Source: Bacillota bacterium
GTDB taxonomy: Bacteria > Bacillota > Clostridia > Clostridiales > Clostridiaceae
DNA: 5,192 nt
Direction: 5' to 3'
Assembly: GCA_030706065.1 (NCBI GenBank)
Contig: JAUZPH010000300.1
Span: forward strand, 1 to 5,192
A program made the position numbers and the translations under genes. This document shows positions 1 through 5,187 of this stretch, in pieces. The stretch's first letter is position 1; every line of letters starts with the position of its first letter. Under the pieces are notes generated by a model, which was not told the origin of the DNA, searched no databases, and saw only the letters and a program-made list of their open reading frames with translations.

Positions 1-1
1 A

Positions 2-93
2 TGCGGAAATTTAAACCTTCAGTTTTCGCCTGAAAAAATATCGAATCTTCACCGATTTTTTGAAGGCGATAAATTAAGAAATAAATTTCCGCA
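2..93 (+). promoter_or_regulatory. Structured leader closed by a 12-bp inverted repeat
   Basis: Positions 2-13 (TGCGGAAATTTA) and 82-93 (TAAATTTCCGCA) are perfect reverse complements. Inside them, CCTTCA at 16-21 matches TGAAGG at 61-66, TTTTC/GAAAA at 23-27/32-36 can form a small hairpin, and ATCG/CGAT at 40-43/53-56 another. This gives a possible branched RNA ending 12 nt before the ribosome binding site of the first gene. No T-run follows 93, so it does not look like a forward terminator. I recognise no known riboswitch class. A weak sigma-A-like pair (TTGAAG 60-65, TAAATT 82-87) lies within the element; if that were the real promoter, the leader would not be transcribed whole. The true start may also lie upstream of the window. 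Confidence 0.45.
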
Positions 94-122
94 GCTAAAA
101 TATTGAAGGGGAGTTGTATTAA

Positions 123-509
123 ATGAATGATGAGGTTATGAAGGTATTAAAGATGTTGGAAGAGGGAAAGATTGATGCTCAGAAGGCCGGGGAGCTCATA
201 GAAGTATTAAATGCATCAAATAAGAATGTTCCGGCCGTGGGCGGTCCGGCACTAAGCAGTAATGTAGATAAAATGCTGAAGATCAGGGTTAATACCCACA
301 AAGGTGAAAATGTAAATGTGAATATACCGGTCAAGTTCATAAAGACCCTGGGGGGAGCTATAAAGAAAATACCTAAGGTAGATGGAGTCGAAGGGGTTGA
401 AGATATAGATATTCAGGCTATTCTTCAAGCAGTTGGCGACGGGCTGGACGGAAAGATAGTGGATATAAAAAGTGACAATGGAGACAACGTTGAGATTGTT
501 GTTGAGTAA
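123..509 (+). CDS. SHOCT-like (YvlB/LiaX N-terminal type) domain protein
   Basis: A 128-residue soluble protein with no signal peptide or membrane segment. Residues 3-29 form a short helical SHOCT-like motif (EVMKVLKMLEEGKIDAQKAG, then ELIEVL), the pattern seen at the N-terminus of YvlB and LiaX envelope-stress proteins. After a flexible linker (about 31-48), residues 51-128 form a second module: a beta pair ending in an I-P motif (I68-P69), an amphipathic stretch (70-83), an I-D-I helix start (95-97) and a final beta pair around S117, G120-D121 and V123. Family members of this shape are usually uncharacterised; a role in envelope-stress control is inference only. The ATG is set by AAGGGGAG at 106-113, 9 nt upstream. 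It is probably co-transcribed with the next gene 85 bp downstream, and may be preceded by a regulator outside the window. Confidence 0.8.
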   Translation: MNDEVMKVLKMLEEGKIDAQKAGELIEVLNASNKNVPAVGGPALSSNVDKMLKIRVNTHKGENVNVNIPVKFIKTLGGAIKKIPKVDGVEGVEDIDIQAILQAVGDGLDGKIVDIKSDNGDNVEIVVE

Positions 510-537
510 CAGCATTGCAAGCAGGATATCGAACATT

Positions 538-552
538 AGGATTAATAATCCT
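538..552 (+). repeat. Short inverted repeat between the two small genes
   Basis: AGGATT (538-543) and AATCCT (547-552) form a perfect 6-bp inverted repeat with a 3-nt centre. A second AATCCT occurs at 569-574, just before the ribosome binding site (AAAGGGA, 577-583) of the next gene, so the left arm could pair with either copy. There is no T-run, so it is not an intrinsic terminator. It could be an operator, an mRNA-stability hairpin, or chance. Confidence 0.3.
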
Positions 553-594
553 GGTGTGTGGAATTGTGAATCCTACAAAGGGACGTGTTAAAAT

Positions 595-855
595 ATGAGA
601 ATTTATATAAGAGAAAAAAATGGCAGAAGGATCTTTATTCCCATACCTTTAAGTATTGCAGGTTTGGGCTGCAAGATTGCGGCTTATGTCTTCGAAAAAT
701 CCGGCAAGCATCTGGATGAGAAGCAAAGAGACATAATAGACTGCATAGATTTTGCTGAGCTTGCCAGGAGCCTGAAATATTTAAGAGGCTACAGAGGCTT
801 GAAGCTTGTAGAAGTTACATCTAAGGATGGGGACGAGGTAACCATAACTCTATAA
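595..855 (+). CDS. Small protein related to the C-terminal module of the preceding SHOCT-like protein
   Basis: An 86-residue hypothetical protein. It lacks the SHOCT-like helix but aligns along its whole length with residues 52-128 of the upstream protein. Residues 2-18 align without gaps to residues 53-69 of the neighbour, sharing G10, I17 and P18. I51-D52 matches I95-D96, and the end (K70, V72, S76, G79-D80, V82, I84) matches K111, V113, S117, G120-D121, V123 and I125. Residues 13-33 are rather hydrophobic (IFIPIPLSIAGLGCKIAAYV) and could touch the membrane, but are weak for a true transmembrane helix. The ribosome binding site AAAGGGA (577-583) lies 11 nt before the ATG. It is likely the last gene of the unit, closed by the terminator at 917-966. 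No function is known to me. Partner binding between the two proteins through the shared module is a reasonable guess. Confidence 0.7.
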   Translation: MRIYIREKNGRRIFIPIPLSIAGLGCKIAAYVFEKSGKHLDEKQRDIIDCIDFAELARSLKYLRGYRGLKLVEVTSKDGDEVTITL

Positions 856-870
856 GCGCCACCCAGGCGC
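856..870 (+). other. GC-rich hairpin directly after the stop codon
   Basis: GCGCC (856-860) and GGCGC (866-870) form a 5-bp stem with an ACCCA loop, starting on the base after the TAA. The following sequence is only weakly T-rich (877-884), and another 5-bp repeat (CAGTT 874-878, AACTG 886-890) follows. It may be a weak first terminator or a 3'-end-protecting hairpin ahead of the strong terminator downstream. Confidence 0.35.
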
Positions 871-916
871 AGACAGTTTATTTTGAACTGCCTTCTACCA
901 GATGTGAAAGTTGAAT

Positions 917-966
917 AATCCACAGCAATCCCGGATTTGGAGGGCATTGCTGTGGATTTCTTTTTT
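917..966 (+). terminator. Strong intrinsic terminator
   Basis: AATCCACAGCAAT (917-929) and ATTGCTGTGGATT (946-958) are a perfect 13-bp inverted repeat. With C945 bulged, CCC (930-932) and GGG (942-944) extend the stem inward. The stem runs straight into a T-rich tract (957-966, TTTCTTTTTT). The tract lies only on the + side, so this ends transcription of the two small genes and insulates the sigma-factor unit downstream. Confidence 0.93.
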
Positions 967-1086
967 GCTGTTGTGGAATATTTCAATCATTATTCTGTGG
1001 CCCCGGAGATTATAACAAGATAGCAGCCAATAAAGGAATCAATTTCAAAAGCAGGAAGAAAAAAATCTGATAAAATGGAAAGTATA

Positions 1087-1115
1087 GGCAACCTTTTTTT
1101 AAGCGGCGGTATCTT
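1087..1115 (+). promoter_or_regulatory. Likely ECF-sigma-type promoter of the sigma/anti-sigma unit
   Basis: GGCAACC (1087-1093) followed by a run of seven T matches the usual ECF -35 form, an AAC core then T-rich spacer. After 16 nt from AACC comes TATCTT (1110-1115, within CGGTATCTTAAGG), a fair but not ideal ECF -10. ECF sigma genes commonly transcribe themselves, so self-activation by the downstream sigma factor is the natural reading. Transcription would start near 1120, leaving a leader of about 130 nt. No good sigma-A promoter was seen in 967-1249, and nothing else recognisable in 967-1086. Confidence 0.5.
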
Positions 1116-1132
1116 AAGGACAGAAAGATAAA

Positions 1133-1148
1133 TCAAATTCGAATTTGA
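1133..1148. promoter_or_regulatory. Perfect 16-bp palindrome, possible operator
   Basis: TCAAATTCGAATTTGA reads the same on both strands. It sits just downstream of the predicted transcription start of the sigma operon, where a bound dimeric repressor would block elongation. As RNA it would form a 6-bp stem with a UCGA loop. The base content is AT-rich, so part of the symmetry could be accidental. Confidence 0.4.
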
Positions 1149-1164
1149 AGTTGAAGTTGAAGTT
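1147..1164 (+). repeat. Three tandem GAAGTT hexamers
   Basis: GAAGTT occurs three times head to tail (1147-1152, 1153-1158, 1159-1164), partly overlapping the end of the 16-bp palindrome. It lies in the untranslated leader, so it is not a protein repeat. It may be a slippage-prone microsatellite that changes leader length, or a cluster of half-sites for a regulator. Confidence 0.75.
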
Positions 1165-1180
1165 GGATATCAATAACTGT

Positions 1181-1214
1181 ACCCCTTCATTCCATTTTTG
1201 TTTTGAAGAGGGGT
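1181..1214 (+). other. Leader hairpin upstream of the sigma-factor gene
   Basis: ACCCC (1181-1185) pairs with GGGGT (1210-1214) and, after a 2-nt bulge (1208-1209), TTCA (1186-1189) pairs with TGAA (1204-1207), leaving a T-rich loop (1190-1203). No T-run follows it, so it is not a terminator. It ends about 25 nt before the ribosome binding site and might affect mRNA stability or translation. Confidence 0.4.
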
Positions 1215-1249
1215 GTCTATAACTAATAATAATAAGCTGGGGTGAATTT

Positions 1250-1831
1250 ATGGATGTTAAATTGATGGAGGCATTAATTGAGAGGATGTCTGATGGGTAT
1301 GAGGATGCCTTCGAGAGAATTTACAGTATGTATATGAATAAGGTATATAATACTGCAAGAATGATGACTGAGGATGAAAAAGCCGCTGAGGATATTCTTC
1401 AGGAGGTATTTATAATAATCTATAAGAAGATATACAAATTGAAGCATGCAGAGGCCTTTGAATCATGGCTTTACCGAATCACTGTGAATTGCTGCAACAA
1501 TTATTTTAAAAAGCGTAAGAGCACTGTGGTTACCGAGGACGATAAGCTGGCGGATGTTATTGGGGCAGATACAGGGCAGACTCCCGGAGAGGAATTGATC
1601 AGCAGGGAGACAAATGATGAAATTTATAAGGCTGTAAATACATTGCCCGGGAAGTACAGGGAATGCATAATACTTTACTACTACAGTGAGATGAGTATTG
1701 CACAGATAGCTGATGTACTGGACTGCTCCGCGGGAACGGTAAAATCAAATTTATTCAAGGCCAAGAAGGCATTAAAGAAGAAGTTGAATCTAGAGATAGA
1801 TTGTGAGGTGAAAACATATGGATATAGATAA
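1250..1831 (+). CDS. ECF-family RNA polymerase sigma factor
   Basis: A 193-residue cytoplasmic protein, of normal length for an ECF sigma factor. Region 2 spans about 17-90: the helix pair around AAEDILQEVF (45-54) contacts core polymerase, and FESWLYRITVNCCNNYFKKRK at 70-90 is the -10-recognition/melting part. A variable acidic linker (about 91-120) follows. Region 4 spans about 121-179, with the helix-turn-helix at 147-172 (SIAQIADVLDCSAGTVKSNL, ending in basic FKAKKALKKK) reading the -35 element. The ATG is supported by GGGGTGA (1239-1245). The last 14 bp overlap the next gene, whose ribosome binding site lies inside this one, so the two are translationally coupled. This is the usual arrangement for a sigma factor and its anti-sigma factor. 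It probably activates its own promoter at 1087-1115. The exact ECF subgroup cannot be assigned by eye. Confidence 0.95.
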   Translation: MDVKLMEALIERMSDGYEDAFERIYSMYMNKVYNTARMMTEDEKAAEDILQEVFIIIYKKIYKLKHAEAFESWLYRITVNCCNNYFKKRKSTVVTEDDKLADVIGADTGQTPGEELISRETNDEIYKAVNTLPGKYRECIILYYYSEMSIAQIADVLDCSAGTVKSNLFKAKKALKKKLNLEIDCEVKTYGYR

Positions 1832-3395
1832 GATTCTTGAAAACTGGGGAGAGAGCCATAACGCTTCGGAGAAAGTACCTGTCAATATAAAGGAAAGGTG
1901 CTGGAGCAATATAAAGGCAGGCGCAAGGAAAAGCTGGTATGAAAGTGTACTGGCAAAGCTTTTTTATATCAATAGGAGATATCATATGAAACTGGCAGTC
2001 CAAATTGCATTTGTTATAGCATTGGTGTTCTGTATACCGACACTGATTAAAACCACCTCAAATTTTGTGCAGAAATCGGCTTTTTTTAATAATCACAAGG
2101 ATAATCACACCAATACGGTAATTGATGACAGGCGTGAATACAAGTCGGATCCAGACTATTTAAAGGCACTTGAAAAGGTAAAGGAGTTTGCTCGAACCAA
2201 GTATAATAAGTTTTCAATATATTCGGATGGAGAGGCTCAAACATTGGACTCAAAGACTGTCTATTCCTTTAGAATCTATGAAAACCTGACTGATTCAAAA
2301 CAAAAGCCGGAAAAGACAGAAGTTAATGTTGATATCAGCAGCCTGGCAGTTGTGGAAGGAGATCAATACGGAAATGCTGATGCATTTTACTCAAATAATG
2401 AGGACCTTTCGCCAAGCCAGGAACCCCAAAAACTCAATAAATGGCGGACAGCTGTTTTGATAAATCTGGCAGATAAACTGAATTATAAAACCATTAATGA
2501 AGCTTTGAAGAATATAAAGTACGATAAACTGCCCTGGGATACAAAAGGGAATAAGGAGATTGTTAAAGGAAGCAGCTTTTATTGCGAATCACAGCCTGAT
2601 ATATATTATAACTATGACGAAAGTTCAGGAAAGCTTTATAAGTACGATATGAATACAAATGAAAAGAAGGCCATATATGATTACAATACGGATAAGTTTA
2701 ATATCCTTAACCTGGAGAAGAAAGAGGATATGGACGGTGACGGCAAGGCGGATGAAATCAGGTTCAATATTCTGAATGGAGTTCTCAGCATAAACGGTGA
2801 ATATATCAATACTGTAGAATGCTCCGGACTATTGGATTTCAATATTGTGGATCTCGATAAAAGTGATGGCCATAAGGAAGTTTATTTAAGATATTTCGGT
2901 GAAGATGATACCAATACACACCTGTTTTTCAACTATGAGCAGGGAACGATTAATGCTGTGGGTTTGGTGCAGCACGGAGAGCCTACCATCGATGGCAGCG
3001 GCAAAGCAGTTTTCAAGAATACATTGACACAATTCTTTGAAACCAGCGCTGTGGATATGGATTACAGGTATTTCAAGGATAACGTACTGAGAATTCAGCC
3101 CAAGGATATGTATGAAATGGCTAACATTAATGGTGATAATAACAAGGCCGGTAATTATCAGATTATTAAGGCAAAGAAGAAACTCAATATATACAAGGAG
3201 AAGGATTCCAAAGAGGTATCAGCGGTACTTGCAGTGGGTGAAGAGGTGAAGCTTATAGGTTCCGATTTAAAGAATTGGGTGCTTGTGGAGAATTCAAAAG
3301 GTGTAAGAGGCTGGTTCCAGGTGGATGGTATTGTGGTTAAAGAATTAAATTTACCTTCCTACGATGTTTTTGACAAGCTAAACTTTGCCGGATAA
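1818..3395 (+). CDS. Probable one-pass membrane anti-sigma factor/sensor with SH3b-like C-terminus
   Basis: A 525-residue protein. Residues 1-56 are a short cytoplasmic part with many Trp, Lys and Arg, without the zinc HxxxCxxC motif of classic anti-sigma factors. Residues 57-77 are one hydrophobic membrane helix with basic residues before it, placing the rest outside. The outside part holds a PepSY-like alpha/beta stretch (about 112-180, weak), beta-rich Tyr/Asn segments (about 255-300), two acidic FG-GAP/EF-hand-like loops (D304-x-D306-G-D308-G-x-x-D312-E313; D345-x-D347-x-x-D350-G, then E354), and an SH3b-like domain (about 446-508, with W487 and G498-W499-F500). The start is set by GAGGTG (1805-1810) inside the sigma gene, with a 14-bp overlap. 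Position, topology and coupling make it the likely regulator of that sigma factor. SH3b domains often bind peptidoglycan, so cell-wall sensing is plausible but inferred. Confidence 0.78.
   Translation: MDIDKILENWGESHNASEKVPVNIKERCWSNIKAGARKSWYESVLAKLFYINRRYHMKLAVQIAFVIALVFCIPTLIKTTSNFVQKSAFFNNHKDNHTNTVIDDRREYKSDPDYLKALEKVKEFARTKYNKFSIYSDGEAQTLDSKTVYSFRIYENLTDSKQKPEKTEVNVDISSLAVVEGDQYGNADAFYSNNEDLSPSQEPQKLNKWRTAVLINLADKLNYKTINEALKNIKYDKLPWDTKGNKEIVKGSSFYCESQPDIYYNYDESSGKLYKYDMNTNEKKAIYDYNTDKFNILNLEKKEDMDGDGKADEIRFNILNGVLSINGEYINTVECSGLLDFNIVDLDKSDGHKEVYLRYFGEDDTNTHLFFNYEQGTINAVGLVQHGEPTIDGSGKAVFKNTLTQFFETSAVDMDYRYFKDNVLRIQPKDMYEMANINGDNNKAGNYQIIKAKKKLNIYKEKDSKEVSAVLAVGEEVKLIGSDLKNWVLVENSKGVRGWFQVDGIVVKELNLPSYDVFDKLNFAG
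1974..1988 (+). promoter_or_regulatory. Internal ribosome binding site and in-frame ATG in the sensor gene
   Basis: AGGAG (1974-1978) lies 7 nt before an in-frame ATG (1986-1988, Met57). A product started here would begin with MKLAVQIAFVIALVF, which reads like a signal peptide or membrane anchor, and would lack the cytoplasmic 56 residues. The AGG-AGA pair also encodes Arg53-Arg54, expected just inside a membrane helix, so the site may be accidental. Confidence 0.35.
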
Positions 3396-3415
3396 CGTAT
3401 TTAAAGATGTGTGAA

Positions 3416-3443
3416 TTAAAACATTAGCAAATTCAGTTATAAT
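3416..3443 (+). promoter_or_regulatory. Candidate sigma-A promoter for the lipoprotein gene
   Basis: TATAAT at 3438-3443 is a perfect -10 element. TTAAAA at 3416-3421, 16 nt upstream, is a four-of-six match to the -35 consensus. No terminator was found after the sensor gene, so read-through from the sigma operon may add to expression. The leader would be about 100 nt and would contain the hairpin at 3476-3530. Confidence 0.5.
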
Positions 3444-3462
3444 CACATATCGATATAAGTGA
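3443..3462. promoter_or_regulatory. Palindrome at the predicted transcription start
   Basis: ATATCGATAT (3447-3456) is a perfect palindrome, flanked by TCAC (3443-3446) and, after two extra A, GTGA (3459-3462). It overlaps the last base of the -10 element and covers the likely start of transcription, a usual place for a repressor site. The sequence is AT-rich, so chance is possible. Confidence 0.3.
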
Positions 3463-3475
3463 ATAATGTAAATGT

Positions 3476-3530
3476 ACTGCTTACCCCGGTGGAAAATCAT
3501 AATATAACCGTCAGCGTCGGGGAAAGCAGT
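3476..3530 (+). other. Long hairpin abutting the lipoprotein ribosome binding site
   Basis: ACTGCTT (3476-3482) pairs with AAGCAGT (3524-3530) and, past one A-A mismatch, CCCCG (3484-3488) pairs with CGGGG (3518-3522): 12 of 13 positions pair. An alternative inner pairing is CGGT (3487-3490) with ACCG (3507-3510). No T-run follows; the ribosome binding site begins two bases later. The C-run of the left arm (3484-3487) is also complementary to the G-run of that site. This makes it a candidate translational control element. I recognise no known riboswitch class. Confidence 0.55.
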
Positions 3531-3531
3531 C

Positions 3532-3552
3532 AAAGGGGGGGTATTTACTTTG
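3532..3552 (+). promoter_or_regulatory. Ribosome binding site that fixes a TTG start
   Basis: AAAGGGGGGG (3532-3541) is 8 nt upstream of TTG at 3550-3552. The next in-frame Met codon (ATG at 3730, residue 61) would remove the lipoprotein signal peptide, so the TTG start is well supported. The seven-G run is unusually long and is a possible slippage or mutation hotspot. Confidence 0.8.
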
Positions 3553-5187
3553 AAGAAACTTCGTATAGGGCTGGCAGCTGTTTTGTCTGCCATTGTTCTG
3601 TTCACCGGATGTTCCGAGCCTTCAGAGGTTACAAGCAAGAATCCGGCAGCCACAACTCAGGAGGGGCCTGTGGAAAAGGCTGTAAAGCCCGAAAAGCCGG
3701 CACCCTTGACGCTGGAAGCGGAAGCAGTCATGGATCCTTCCGTTGCGGCGGAGGATATCGGTGATCCTTACACGGAAATCAACAAATATATCATGAATAT
3801 AGACAAACCAAACAGGGACTTGTATAACACTCTGTTCTATGCCGTGAATGAAATGAAACCCAGCTTGGATATCTCAGCCTATAACCTGTCCTATAAGGAA
3901 AAGAACGATACTGCCGGCTGTCTGTACAGCGAAAAAAACTATAGATTCTATTATTTGAATAACGTCAAGGTCAGCAAAGACGGAAAGACCGCCATCTTTA
4001 CCTATACCGGCAAAGCTGATGAGATAAGGCGAAATAAAGAAAATTTTTATGCCCGCCTCAGTCACCTTCTTTATAATGTGGCTCCGGAGGACTACACAGA
4101 ACTGCAGAAATTCATGGCGGTATATGAGTATGTCTGTGAAACCTCCAATTATTCACCAAAACCCTCGGATTTCGATACTATGACACCCTATAGTATTCTG
4201 GCCAGAGGTGAGGGAATATGCTGGGGATATGCCAATTTAATGGAATACACATTAAATAAGCTGGGTATAAATACAGACTTTGTAAAGACTCAGGCGCATG
4301 CCTGGGATATAGTAAAATTGGGGGGCAAATTGTACAATACCGATGTCACCTGGGGAGCAGGCAACAGCGGGACTACGTGGAACGACCTGACTTATGTTCT
4401 GATGGACGACAAGACGAGGCTGAAGACCTTAAAAGATTCTGGAATAGATACAAGCGAGATAATATTGGGATATCCAAAGGATAAACCCGATAAGCCACCG
4501 GCTTGTACGGACAAGGCCTTCAGCGAGTATTTCAAAGTTGGCAATAGTTATGCTTTAGATATTGATAACAGCAAGGTGTATTTCAGTGGAGATAACGGCA
4601 TCGAGGGGATGAATCTGGATTGTACCGGCCGCACAACTATAGCGAAGGAAATATATCCAAGTAGGATGTATTTCTTCAACGGCGCCCTGTATTTCATCAA
4701 CAGTGTCGATGAGTTCCTGTACAGGATGATTCCCGGACAAAAGCCAGAGCTGATGGAAGGAAAAGAGCCGCTTCTTTATCTGGAGCTTTCGGGAACTCTA
4801 CTTTATTATGGAAAGGATGCCGATGGAAAGGGCAAAAAGTCCATAAGCCTGCTGCCCTTTGATCCGGCACAATTCAAAGGAGAAGATGCAATTTCCCTGC
4901 CTGAGGCTTCTGTTCCCCGTACCCGTTCCTTCAGCCTGAGGATAAAATTCTCCTCACCAGTGGAGGCTCCGCAGAACTGGAATGATGATATTTACCTTGC
5001 AGATGAGAAGGGCAATGCCATACCTCTGCACTTTGAACTCGGCAGCGATGGCAAAACCCTGACCCTGCGACCAAAGTATTGCCTTGCAGACAGCGGGTCT
5101 GTGTCTCTGTATATAAAACAGGGAGTGGCATCTCAAAATGGACAGCAATTAACTTCTCCCTATAATATGAATATAACAATCCATTAA
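3550..5187 (+). CDS. Surface lipoprotein with transglutaminase-like and Ig-like domains
   Basis: A 545-residue protein started at TTG. Residues 1-21 are a lipoprotein signal peptide (KKLR, hydrophobic core, L-F-T-G-C with lipidated C21), so it is anchored outside the membrane. A Pro/Ala/Glu/Lys-rich linker follows (about 22-58). Residues about 72-180 are a mixed alpha/beta region often placed before this enzyme fold. The transglutaminase-like core spans about 183-270, with likely catalytic Cys224 (EGICWGYA), His250 (QAHAWD) and Asp265 (NTDVTW), so the triad is complete. Residues about 328-405 are a beta-rich DUF5050-like segment (KVYFSGDNG, ALYFINS). Residues about 452-545 look like an SbsA-type Ig-like domain (FSLRIKFSSPV, then KTLTLRPKY). 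Such proteins may act as proteases, amidases or crosslinkers on cell-wall or surface proteins; the substrate here is unknown. The gene ends 5 bp before the window edge. Confidence 0.9.
   Translation: MKKLRIGLAAVLSAIVLFTGCSEPSEVTSKNPAATTQEGPVEKAVKPEKPAPLTLEAEAVMDPSVAAEDIGDPYTEINKYIMNIDKPNRDLYNTLFYAVNEMKPSLDISAYNLSYKEKNDTAGCLYSEKNYRFYYLNNVKVSKDGKTAIFTYTGKADEIRRNKENFYARLSHLLYNVAPEDYTELQKFMAVYEYVCETSNYSPKPSDFDTMTPYSILARGEGICWGYANLMEYTLNKLGINTDFVKTQAHAWDIVKLGGKLYNTDVTWGAGNSGTTWNDLTYVLMDDKTRLKTLKDSGIDTSEIILGYPKDKPDKPPACTDKAFSEYFKVGNSYALDIDNSKVYFSGDNGIEGMNLDCTGRTTIAKEIYPSRMYFFNGALYFINSVDEFLYRMIPGQKPELMEGKEPLLYLELSGTLLYYGKDADGKGKKSISLLPFDPAQFKGEDAISLPEASVPRTRSFSLRIKFSSPVEAPQNWNDDIYLADEKGNAIPLHFELGSDGKTLTLRPKYCLADSGSVSLYIKQGVASQNGQQLTSPYNMNITIH

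Noticed and set aside
33..61. A-run, small hairpin and T-run resembling a bidirectional terminator
   Set aside because: The GC part of the stem is only four pairs with a T-T mismatch next to it, probably too weak to terminate. It fits better as an inner part of the larger structured leader.
2..93. The 12-bp inverted repeat as ends of a miniature transposable element
   Set aside because: No matching target-site duplication can be seen (the left flank is one base from the window edge), and the inner sequence has nested pairings more like an RNA structure. A second genomic copy would reopen this.
252..536. Minus-strand open frame opposite the SHOCT-like gene
   Set aside because: It is the antisense shadow of a gene with a recognisable family pattern, lacks a convincing ribosome binding site, and has no recognisable motif.
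789..986. Minus-strand 65-codon frame across the terminator
   Set aside because: It covers the end of the second small gene and the terminator stem, and shows no domain or start signal.
1147..1164. GAAGTT repeats as a CRISPR or phage attachment site
   Set aside because: The units are 6 bp with no spacers and no nearby cas, integrase or tRNA sequence, so they are a simple tandem repeat.
3370..3396. TTGACA (3370-3375) with GATAAC (3391-3396) as a promoter
   Set aside because: The -35 is perfect, but the spacer is only 15 nt and the -10 is weak. It lies in the coding end of the sensor gene, and the TATAAT at 3438 is a better candidate.
3459..3764. A 101-codon + strand open frame starting GTG and overlapping the start of the lipoprotein gene
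   Set aside because: No ribosome binding site before the GTG. It runs through the hairpin and the lipoprotein signal-peptide region in another frame, and its composition (Cys, His and Gly clusters) is not protein-like. The lipoprotein frame has a clear signal peptide and domains.
4931..5179. Minus-strand frames opposite the Ig-like end of the lipoprotein
   Set aside because: The + strand frame encodes a coherent Ig-like domain; the antisense frames show no motif.
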